A stretch of 64,000 bases of DNA from positions 62,001-126,000 of the forward strand of contig JAFGRD010000081.1 in NCBI GenBank assembly GCA_016935315.1, read 5' to 3'. Both the position numbers and the translations under genes were made by a program. Shown piece by piece: positions 50,748 to 58,352 of this stretch. The DNA comes from Pirellulales bacterium (GTDB taxonomy: Bacteria; Planctomycetota; Planctomycetia; Pirellulales; Thermoguttaceae). The notes under the pieces were generated by a model, which worked only from the letters and a program-made list of their open reading frames with translations, searched no databases and had not been told where the DNA came from. Each line of letters starts with the position of its first letter. Position 1 is the first letter of the stretch.

Positions 50748-53700
50748 GTGAATCCGTCAACTTGCTGGCGTGTCGTATCCATGCTCTTTGTCTTATTGGT
50801 GCTTGTCGCGCCGACCTTGGCCTACAACCCGCCGGTCGATACGGCCGGACCGCTTTCGGTGCGAATTGAAGGGCCGGAGGTCGTGCGCGAGATCGACGCG
50901 TTGCTGCCGGTCCGCGTGGTCCTGGAGAATTCGGGCGCGGAGCCGATCCGAGGCTCCGTCGAAATCCAACTGGTGGACCGTTGGCGGGTGGAGCCGTCCG
51001 AAGCCGTGTCGTTCTCGGTCGACGGCAAAGGCCGGTCCGTGCAACGGTTCAAGGTGCTGGCCGGCAAGGGGACCTACAGTGCCCATTACCCGATCCATGC
51101 CGTGGTCCGCTTCACGGTCGACGGCAAACCGTACACGGCCCATCCGATTCTGATCCTGCAAACGGAGCTTCCGCAGCCGCCGCGGGCCGCCGTGCCGGTC
51201 GAGTGGAAGCCGCTGACGGTGCCCGCCAATGCCGAACTGGCCATCTGGCGGATGCCGGTGCGGCGGGCGGTGGTGCGCGTATTCGACCAGCCGCCGCTGA
51301 GCATGCCGGTCGGCTGGCAAGGGGCCGAACCGCGGAGCAAGGCGTCGCTTGCCGTGCGATCGGAGACCCTGGCCGGAGAGGCCCGGGAGGTGATCGGCGT
51401 CCACCCACCGTGGTTTGAAGGCCGCGTCGGCACGATGCTGGTGGAGTTTCCGCTGCAACTGCCCGAGACGACGCCGATTCGCTTGCGATTTGCCCATGCC
51501 GTGACGCCCACCGGCCAGGGCGACGGTGTGACGTTTCGCGTGCGGGTGGCCCCCTTGGACGCAGCGGAAGGCGACCTCGGCCGAGTCGCGTTCGAGCGGC
51601 ACTCGGCCGCCAAAACCTGGCAGGACGCCGTGGCCGACCTGAGCCCGTTCGCCGGACAGGCCGTGCGGCTGCAGCTCGAATCGCACCCCGGGCCCCGCAA
51701 CGACACCGGCTGGGACCAGTCGTATTGGGCCGAGCCCACGCTGATCGTCGGCAGTCCCCCGCCGCCGGCGCCGTTTCCCCCGGGCCCCGAAGCGGTCGCC
51801 CAGCGGCTGGGAACCATCGAACGGGCCGCACAGCGTTACCAGGTTCTGCTCTGGCCGGGACGCCGTGGATTGCTCGACGCGGTGATCGGTTTTTCCCAAG
51901 GCGAAAAGCGGCTGTGCTTCCGCGGGTTTGAAGTCCGCGTGCTCGGCGGCCGCATCGACGACGCCCGCTCGCCGATCGTCTTACTCGAAACGGTCGACGA
52001 GCCCTGCGAGCACGGCCGCCAGGTCCGCCACCGTTTCCAGAGCCCCTTGGGCACCTTCGACCTGGTCGGCCGGCTGGGCGTCGAGCGGGGGACGTTGCAG
52101 GCGAGCTTCCACCTGGAAAACACCCCGCCGCCACGGCCCTGGTCGGTCGTCTATCTGGAAGACGTGGCCGCCGGCCCGTGGAGCGAGACGGTCCGGCAGG
52201 TCTACGCGGGCCACGGCAACGTGGTGCGCGACCCGCAATCGTACCAACTGAGCTTCGACGGCCACCGCCTGGCCACGTCGTTCGTCGGGTTCGATTTCGC
52301 CGAGACGTTTTCGCTGGTGCAGGCCTCCAGCGTGCCGCCGAGCCGTTTGGACTTCCGCCCCGCCGAGCGGCACTACACGCTCCATGTCCCGCATGCCTCG
52401 ACGCTGACGTTCATTCCCGCCGAGAATGCCTTCGAGGCGGCCAAAACCTGGCGAGAGGTCAACGGCCTTGCGGCGGGCGGCGGCGTGCGGAAGCTGGCCG
52501 GGCGGTTCGTTTTCGACCTCTGGGGCGGACGCTACCGCGAAAGTGACGAGGCACTACAGCGGGCGTTTCGCTATGGGCTGACCGACGCGGCCGTCGTTTG
52601 GCACAACTGGCAACGCTGGGGATACGACTACCGGCTGCCGGACATCTATCCGGCCAATCCCCAATGGGGCACGCACGACGAGTTGCAGCGACTGATCGAA
52701 ACCTGCAAGCAGGCCGGCGTGCTGTTCGCCCTGCACGACAATTACATTGATTTTTATCCCGATGCCGAGGGCTTCTCCTACGAGAAGCAGATCGCCTTCC
52801 ATCGCGAAGGCACACCGGTCGAGGCTTGGTTGAACGAGGGGCGCGGCGCCCGCTCGTACCGCTACCGGGCCGACGCGGTCGAGCCGTTCCTGCGGCGCAA
52901 CCTGGAGCGGATCCGCAAGGGCCTGGCCCCCGATGCCTACTTCATCGACGTCTGGACCAGCATTTGCCCCTACGACTACTGGACGGCCGACGGGCAGTTC
53001 TTCACGCGGCAGTTTACCAACGAAAGTTGGGGCCGCCATTTCGCCTGGATCCGCGACCTGCTCGGCGGCCACGCCCCGCAGATCTCCGAGAGCGGCCACG
53101 ACGGGCTGATCGGCTACGTCGACGGGGCCCAGACGAATCATCTTCGCGTGGGCAATCCCGTGTCCGGCGGCCGAAACAGTTGGTGTGTCCTGGATTGGCG
53201 ATGCGCCGACGCCGAGCGGACGCCCTGGTTCGACGTCGCCCACCGCGACCGCTTCATCCTGCACGGGGCCGGCTATCCGTCGCGGTATCCCGGCGGGCTC
53301 GACCCCCGGTTGCACGGCATCTACAGCGACGACTACATGGCCACCGAAGTGCTCACCGGCCATCCGGCCATGGTGCCGCGAGCCTTCGATCGCGACGTGG
53401 TCCGCAAGTACTGGCTGCTGAGCGAGCTGATGCGGGCGCTGGCCTTGCGGCGGATCCAGCAGGTGGAGTTCGTCGGCGACGACCTGCACCGGCAACACGT
53501 CGTCTACGACGGCGGCGGCGAGGTCTGGGTCAACCGGGGTCTTTCCGACTGGGACGTGGCCGGGGTGACGCTGCCGCCATACGGTTTCCTGGCCCGAGCA
53601 CCCGGCGAAAAGGGACCGGTGGAAGCGGCGATCGTGCGTCGCGACGGACTGGTGGTCGAGACGGCTCGATCGGCCGAAACGCTCTATTTCAACGGGCGCC

Positions 53701-54440
53701 GGGTGGTTGACCGGCGGTTGCCGATCCGCGCGGCGGTCGAGAAGATACGGCTCGGCGAGGGACGCCGTTTCGACGTGGACCTGACATGGCAACTCGGCGT
53801 GCCCGTCCCCGCCGATTACCGCCCCTTTCTGCACTTCGTCGACGCCGAGGGCGAGATCCTCTTTCAGGCCCATCAACAGCCGGCGCCGCTGTCCGCGGCC
53901 CAAACCGGCAAACTCTCGACCACGGCCGGGGGCTTCGTGCCGGAGGATCTGCCCGTGGCCGAGTCATGCGAGCTTTGCGTCGGCTTCTATCGTCCCTCCG
54001 ACGGAAATCGGCTGTCGCTGACGGGTGCCGACGACGGCACGCGGCGAATCCGGCTGGGAAGCGTGTGTTTCGAAGGCGACGGCTCGACGCTGCGCGACGT
54101 GTCCTGGACGCCGCATCGGCCGGAGCCCGATCCGTGGCTGGCCCGGCAGAACCCCGACGGCAAGCCGATCGACTTCGGCCCGGCCGTCACCGCCGGCGGC
54201 TGTCGCCTGACGCGAGAGGGTGCCGCGTTGGTGGTCACGCCGCTGCCGACCGACCGCGGGCCCAAGCTCACGGTGCGACTGCGCCCCGGGGCGCTGCCCT
54301 GGCGGTTGCCCGGGCTGAAGCACATCGAAGCGATGGGCGAAGATGGCCGGGCATCGGACCGACGGCCCGTGAACGGTGCCGGCGATCTGCTGGTGATCGA
54401 GTGTGAGCCGGGCGTGTTTGCGTACCGGCTAAGCCCATGA
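50748..54440 (+). CDS. large secreted glycoside-hydrolase-like protein, family unassigned
   Basis: 1230 residues from the GTG at 50748, with GGAGG seven nt upstream. Signal peptide about 1-26 (MLFVLLVLVAPTLAY). Residues 30-130 look like an Ig/fn3-type beta-sandwich (VVLENSGAEPIRGSVEIQL). A carbohydrate-binding-like stretch follows (about 190-330), then from about 580 a TIM-barrel-like region: FVFDLWGGRYRESDEALQRA, VWHNWQRWGYDYRLPDIYP, VLFALHDNYIDFYPDAEG, YFIDVWTSICPYDYWTADG and ISESGHDGLIGYVDGAQTN, then GIYSDDYMATEVLTGHPAMV. The Asp in YFIDVW and Glu in ISESGHDG are plausible nucleophile and acid/base, as in GH101-like or DUF5696-like enzymes, but family was not established. A beta-rich C-terminus ends at 1230. 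Its TGA overlaps an ATG of the next frame. Confidence 0.7.
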   Translation: MNPSTCWRVVSMLFVLLVLVAPTLAYNPPVDTAGPLSVRIEGPEVVREIDALLPVRVVLENSGAEPIRGSVEIQLVDRWRVEPSEAVSFSVDGKGRSVQRFKVLAGKGTYSAHYPIHAVVRFTVDGKPYTAHPILILQTELPQPPRAAVPVEWKPLTVPANAELAIWRMPVRRAVVRVFDQPPLSMPVGWQGAEPRSKASLAVRSETLAGEAREVIGVHPPWFEGRVGTMLVEFPLQLPETTPIRLRFAHAVTPTGQGDGVTFRVRVAPLDAAEGDLGRVAFERHSAAKTWQDAVADLSPFAGQAVRLQLESHPGPRNDTGWDQSYWAEPTLIVGSPPPPAPFPPGPEAVAQRLGTIERAAQRYQVLLWPGRRGLLDAVIGFSQGEKRLCFRGFEVRVLGGRIDDARSPIVLLETVDEPCEHGRQVRHRFQSPLGTFDLVGRLGVERGTLQASFHLENTPPPRPWSVVYLEDVAAGPWSETVRQVYAGHGNVVRDPQSYQLSFDGHRLATSFVGFDFAETFSLVQASSVPPSRLDFRPAERHYTLHVPHASTLTFIPAENAFEAAKTWREVNGLAAGGGVRKLAGRFVFDLWGGRYRESDEALQRAFRYGLTDAAVVWHNWQRWGYDYRLPDIYPANPQWGTHDELQRLIETCKQAGVLFALHDNYIDFYPDAEGFSYEKQIAFHREGTPVEAWLNEGRGARSYRYRADAVEPFLRRNLERIRKGLAPDAYFIDVWTSICPYDYWTADGQFFTRQFTNESWGRHFAWIRDLLGGHAPQISESGHDGLIGYVDGAQTNHLRVGNPVSGGRNSWCVLDWRCADAERTPWFDVAHRDRFILHGAGYPSRYPGGLDPRLHGIYSDDYMATEVLTGHPAMVPRAFDRDVVRKYWLLSELMRALALRRIQQVEFVGDDLHRQHVVYDGGGEVWVNRGLSDWDVAGVTLPPYGFLARAPGEKGPVEAAIVRRDGLVVETARSAETLYFNGRRVVDRRLPIRAAVEKIRLGEGRRFDVDLTWQLGVPVPADYRPFLHFVDAEGEILFQAHQQPAPLSAAQTGKLSTTAGGFVPEDLPVAESCELCVGFYRPSDGNRLSLTGADDGTRRIRLGSVCFEGDGSTLRDVSWTPHRPEPDPWLARQNPDGKPIDFGPAVTAGGCRLTREGAALVVTPLPTDRGPKLTVRLRPGALPWRLPGLKHIEAMGEDGRASDRRPVNGAGDLLVIECEPGVFAYRLSP

Positions 54441-54466
54441 CACTACGCAACCTGGGAGGTGTAATC

Positions 54467-54724
54467 ATGGCCGACAAACCCGAGGGCATCGGTTTCTTCG
54501 ACCCCGATTTCTGCGAGCGTCGATGTCCGATCTGCACGCGGGCCCGCCAGGGGAACCGCTTGGCCCGCTGGCTGCAGACGATCGAGCTGATCGTTACCTT
54601 TGGCGGGTGTCCTTGGGGTAGGGCACGGCAGCGAAAGTACGGCGTTAGGCCCCATGAGCCGCTGCCGCCGGGCAGCGCGGCAAATGCTTCGCCACCAGAT
54701 TCAGCAGCGTCTGGCGGTCGATAG
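54467..54724 (+). CDS. small Cys-rich protein of unknown function
   Basis: 85 residues from the ATG at 54467, with a strong GGGAGGTG 6 nt upstream; an ATG at 54437 overlaps the stop of the large upstream gene (ATGA), but the downstream site is better. Four cysteines lie in CERRCPICTRARQGNR and FGGCPWGRARQRK, a C-x3-C-x2-C group plus one, reminiscent of a small metal-binding site; PICTRARQGNRLARWL and TIELIVTFGGCPWG appear non-random. No signal peptide or membrane helix. The last 27 codons overlap the 3' end of the convergent histidine kinase by 80 nt and are low-complexity (Pro/Ala/Ser), so the useful domain is probably residues 1-58. I do not recognise a named family. Confidence 0.6.
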   Translation: MADKPEGIGFFDPDFCERRCPICTRARQGNRLARWLQTIELIVTFGGCPWGRARQRKYGVRPHEPLPPGSAANASPPDSAASGGR

Positions 54725-56768
54725 GCTTGGTCATGTAGTCGCTACAGCCGGCGTCGAGGCACTTCTCCCGGTCGCCCGCCATGGCATGGGCCGTCAGGGC
54801 GATGATGGGACCGTCGTAGCCCTCGTCGCGCAGAATCTTGGTTGCCTGGAACCCGTCGGTCACCGGCATTTGCATGTCCATCAGGACGACGTCGAACGGT
54901 CTTTCCGCCTTCCAGTCTGCAAGGACTCGATCGACGGCGCGTTGCCCGTTGTCGACAATCACCACCTCGGCTCCCACCTTCTTGAGCAGGATGGAGATCA
55001 GCCGCTGATTGTCCACGCCGTCTTCGGCCAGGAGAACACGGCAATCGACGAGCGTGTGGCCACCTTCGGCGCACGTGTAGGCTGGCGGGGAGTCGTGCTC
55101 AGTTTCCCGGCGGTGATCGATCAACGGAACGCCGTCGAGAGAGCCGGTCGGGATTGTCAGGGTCAACGTGCTTCCCCGGCCCGGCGTGCTGGCGACGCGG
55201 ATATCGCCGCCGAGCGTTTCCGCCAGCCGCTTGGTGATCGTCAGTCCCAGCCCCGTGCCCCCATACTCCCGCGTGGTCGAGCTGTCCGCCTGGGTGAACG
55301 GACGGAACAAGCTGTTCATCTCGGCGTCGGACATGCCGATGCCCGTGTCGACGACTCGAATCTCCAGCCGCGGCTGCTGGCTATTGGCGTCGAGCAGGCG
55401 TCCGACGATCTCCACGGTGCCGACCTCGGTGAACTTCACGGCGTTCCCGACGAGGTTCAGCAGCATTTGTCGGAATCTCGTCGGATCCGTGCGGATCGTC
55501 TGCGGCACGGCCGTGTCGTGCCTGACCATCAAAGTGAGGCCCTTGGCTACCGCGCGGGCTCTCATCAGCGAGACCACGTCGTTGACGATTTGACAGGGCG
55601 AGCACGCGGTCTGCTCGACGGCCAGCTTGCCGGCCTCGATCTTGGACAGATCGAGGATGCTGTTGAGTAATTCCAGCAGATGGTCACCGTTTCGCCGGAT
55701 GGTGTTGACGGCTTCGAGCCCCTCGGCCGACGTGACGTACTCCGCCGCGACGTCGGCAAATCCCAGGATGGCGGTCATGGGCGTGCGGATCTCGTGGCTC
55801 ATATTGGCCAGGAATTCGCTCTTGGCCCGGTTGGCGACTTCCGCCGCCTGTTTGGCAATTCGCAGCCTCTGCTCGCTGTCTCGCAGCGCTTCCAGCGCCT
55901 GCTTGCGCTCCGTGATATCTCGGATGATGGCCACGGCCCCCCAGCCGCCGTCCACGGTGAGCGACGAAAGGGAAATCTCCATCGGAAACAGGGAACCGTC
56001 CTTTCTCTGGGCCTCCAACTCCACCGTCTTCCCGATCACCGGGCCGCGGCCCGATTGGGCATGTTCCGACAGGCCTCGATTGGCCTGTTGCCTGTAGAGC
56101 TCCGGGGTGAGGATCTCGTGAACCGCAACTCCCATGATCTCCTGGCGGCAGTAGCCGAACATGGTTTCAGCAGCCGGATTCCAATGCACCACGTGCCCGG
56201 TGGGGTCGATCATGATGACCGCGTCCAGCGCGGCGTCGCTGATCGTCCGCATCTTCTCCTCGCTGGCCCGCAACTGCTCTTCGGCCAGCTTCCGCTCGGT
56301 CACGTCGCGGACGAAGGCCACCAGGCACCGCCGGCCATGGTAGACGGAGAGGTGACTGGCGATGTCGCCGTAGAAAACGCTGCGGTCGGACCTGAAAAGG
56401 GGGATGTTCCCGGAGAGGGACTTCCGGCCTTCCGTTTGGGCGGTGAATTCGACCATCACCTCGGCGAGGTCATCCGGCGGGTGGATATCCTCGACATGCA
56501 GCGACAGCAACTCGTCCTCGGAATATCCCAGCAATCGGCACATCGACCGGTTGGTGCGGACGAGCCGCCTGGTCTGGATGTCGATCACCAGCAGGCCGTC
56601 CTGCATGCCATCGGAGATGCCGCGAAGCTCCCGGATACTCTCTCGCAGGCGCCTTCGCCGCATGAGCAGCAGCAACCCCAAAGCCAGGGCGATCGCAGAG
56701 AGGAACAGGCCCGTCGCGGGCACCAGACGCAACTCTGCCGGGATGTTTTGGAGAAGTAGTTCGTTCAT
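54645..56768 (-). CDS. PAS hybrid histidine kinase with C-terminal receiver
   Basis: 707 residues from ATG 56768 (MNELLLQNIPAEL); no good Shine-Dalgarno was seen, and a longer frame to 56873 is possible. One membrane helix at about 15-35 (TGLFLSAIALALGLLLL) anchors it; then two PAS domains (GMQDGLLVIDIQTRRLVR; ALDAVIMIDPTGHVVHWNPA) each ending in a DVTERK/DITERK boundary. HisKA: EFLANMSHEIRTPMTAILGF. HATPase: LVGNAVKFTEVGTVE, DTGIGM, FRPFTQADSSTTREYGGTGL. The receiver domain at about 575-700 has VLLAEDGVDNQRL, VVLMDMQMPVTDG (phosphoacceptor Asp) and YMTKPID. A full phosphorelay kinase; an external HPt would be needed. No cognate regulator is adjacent. Its 3' end overlaps the small Cys protein on the other strand. 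Confidence 0.93.
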   Translation of the reverse strand: MNELLLQNIPAELRLVPATGLFLSAIALALGLLLLMRRRRLRESIRELRGISDGMQDGLLVIDIQTRRLVRTNRSMCRLLGYSEDELLSLHVEDIHPPDDLAEVMVEFTAQTEGRKSLSGNIPLFRSDRSVFYGDIASHLSVYHGRRCLVAFVRDVTERKLAEEQLRASEEKMRTISDAALDAVIMIDPTGHVVHWNPAAETMFGYCRQEIMGVAVHEILTPELYRQQANRGLSEHAQSGRGPVIGKTVELEAQRKDGSLFPMEISLSSLTVDGGWGAVAIIRDITERKQALEALRDSEQRLRIAKQAAEVANRAKSEFLANMSHEIRTPMTAILGFADVAAEYVTSAEGLEAVNTIRRNGDHLLELLNSILDLSKIEAGKLAVEQTACSPCQIVNDVVSLMRARAVAKGLTLMVRHDTAVPQTIRTDPTRFRQMLLNLVGNAVKFTEVGTVEIVGRLLDANSQQPRLEIRVVDTGIGMSDAEMNSLFRPFTQADSSTTREYGGTGLGLTITKRLAETLGGDIRVASTPGRGSTLTLTIPTGSLDGVPLIDHRRETEHDSPPAYTCAEGGHTLVDCRVLLAEDGVDNQRLISILLKKVGAEVVIVDNGQRAVDRVLADWKAERPFDVVLMDMQMPVTDGFQATKILRDEGYDGPIIALTAHAMAGDREKCLDAGCSDYMTKPIDRQTLLNLVAKHLPRCPAAAAHGA

Positions 56769-57245
56769 CGTGACGTCGAGCAGGATGCAGCCTCGCCAAA
56801 CGTGAGCACCAATCGTCGTAGCTGGCGAAGCCTCAAGAGGCGGCAAGCGGCTGTGCCCCGGCACTCCCCGCAAATGCCATCGAAGAGACAGCGAATGCTG
56901 CCGTTCATGTATTCTACTTCACGGATGGCCGGCACGACGGGTGATCGGGTGGTTCGGCCGGCGTGCCGAGGACCGCTTACCATGATCGCGACGGTCGTGC
57001 CCCACTGTCTGAGGCATCCATGCCCCGGCCGGGGCGCTGGGGCCAGGTAGGCCGCTGGAAAACCCTTGGGGTCTCGGCTCGGATCCCGGAGCCACGGTTT
57101 CCGTCTCGTCGAGGAGGCAGACGATGGCCTCGCTGGCGTTCGCAACACGATCCCGGCTATAATCCGTGCAACCCATTGGCCCATCGACGGAACCGGTTTA
57201 TGCGGGACTGGCCGTTTTGCGGGAGTCCCCACAGGAGAAACAGCC
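56769..57245. other. intergenic region between kinase and aldose epimerase genes
   Basis: 477 nt without a supported gene. A perfect 14-bp palindrome GCCCCGGCCGGGGC lies at 57022-57035 and a TATAAT at 57158-57163 (plus). Short frames here look random. Confidence 0.4.
57158..57163 (+). promoter_or_regulatory. -10 element of the aldose epimerase gene
   Basis: Perfect TATAAT in the context CGGCTATAATCC, 82 nt before the ATG. No clear -35 at 16-18 nt (GGCGTT at 17). Confidence 0.4.
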
Positions 57246-58352
57246 ATGATCGGACGAGTGGTACTGGTTGGTGTGTTGCTGCTGGCCACCGGTGGCGCAC
57301 GCGGTGAGAACCGCTGGCAGAAGTCGGTCTTCGGCACCATGCCCGACGGCACGGCGATCGAGCGCTACACGTTGACCAACTCCCACGGCCTCGAAGTCCA
57401 GGTGATGACCTATGGAGCCACGCTCACGTCGGTCAAGGTGCCCGACCGCGACGGCAAGCTGCAAAACGTGACTCTCTACCTCGACCGCTTCGAGGACTAT
57501 CTGCGCGGCCACCCGTTGTTCGGATCGGTCGTGGGCCGCTATGCCAATCGTATCGCCGGCGCGACGTTCACCCTCGATGGGCGCAAGTACCCGCTGAGTC
57601 CCAACGCCGGTGCGAACCACATCCACGGCGGCCGGCAGGGCTTCGCAACGATCGTGTTTCAGGCCGAGCCGCTGCACGAGCCTGGAAGCGCCGGTGTCGT
57701 GCTTTCCCACACCAGTCCCGACGGCCACGAGGGCTATCCCGGGACCCTGAAAGTGCAAGTGGTTTACCAGCTCAACGACGACAACGAGCTGCGGATGCGG
57801 TACACGGCCGAAACCGACAAGCCCACGCACGCGAACCTGACCAATCATGCCTACTGGAACCTGGCCGGCGCCGGCACCGGCGACGTGCTTGAGCACGTGC
57901 TGCTGCTTAACGCCGACCGTTACCTCCCGGCCGACGCGCAGAAGATCCCCACCGGGCAGCTTGCCGCCGTGCGCGGCACGCCCATGGACTTCACCCGTCC
58001 CCAGACGATCGGCTCCCGCCTCGAGCAAGTCGAAGGCGCCAACTACGATCACTGTTACGTGCTGAACAAGACTCCCGGCGAGCGACTCTCCTTGGCCGCC
58101 CGAGTCGCGGAACCGAAGAGCGGCCGGGTGATGGAAGTGTTTACCACGCAGCCGGGCGTGCAACTCTACACGGCCAAGGGCCTCAACGATCGGCTGAAAG
58201 CAGCCGGCGGCCCCTATGGCCCCTATCACGGCCTGTGTCTGGAGACCCAGCACTTCCCCGACTCGCCGAACCGGGCGGACTTTCCCTCCACCGTTCTGCG
58301 GCCGGGTGAGACCTACCGAGAGGTCACCGTCCACAAATTCAGTGTGCAGTAG
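57246..58352 (+). CDS. galM: secreted aldose 1-epimerase
   Basis: Mutarotase that interconverts alpha and beta anomers of glucose/galactose. 368 residues from ATG 57246, with AGGAGAA 6 nt upstream. Signal peptide about 1-20 (MIGRVVLVGVLLLATGGARG), so it acts in the periplasm. Family motifs: TYGATLTSVKVPDRDG, HPLFGSVVGRYANRIAGATF, NHIHGGRQGF, SPDGHEGYPG, LTNHAYWNLAGAG (catalytic His), NYDHCYVLN, and the late PYGPYHGLCLETQHFPDSPN with the catalytic Glu. It is read from a TATAAT-type promoter. The stop overlaps the stop of the convergent lamin-tail gene by 14 bp. It fits with the galactokinase-like kinase at 24221 in hexose use. Confidence 0.93.
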   Translation: MIGRVVLVGVLLLATGGARGENRWQKSVFGTMPDGTAIERYTLTNSHGLEVQVMTYGATLTSVKVPDRDGKLQNVTLYLDRFEDYLRGHPLFGSVVGRYANRIAGATFTLDGRKYPLSPNAGANHIHGGRQGFATIVFQAEPLHEPGSAGVVLSHTSPDGHEGYPGTLKVQVVYQLNDDNELRMRYTAETDKPTHANLTNHAYWNLAGAGTGDVLEHVLLLNADRYLPADAQKIPTGQLAAVRGTPMDFTRPQTIGSRLEQVEGANYDHCYVLNKTPGERLSLAARVAEPKSGRVMEVFTTQPGVQLYTAKGLNDRLKAAGGPYGPYHGLCLETQHFPDSPNRADFPSTVLRPGETYREVTVHKFSVQ

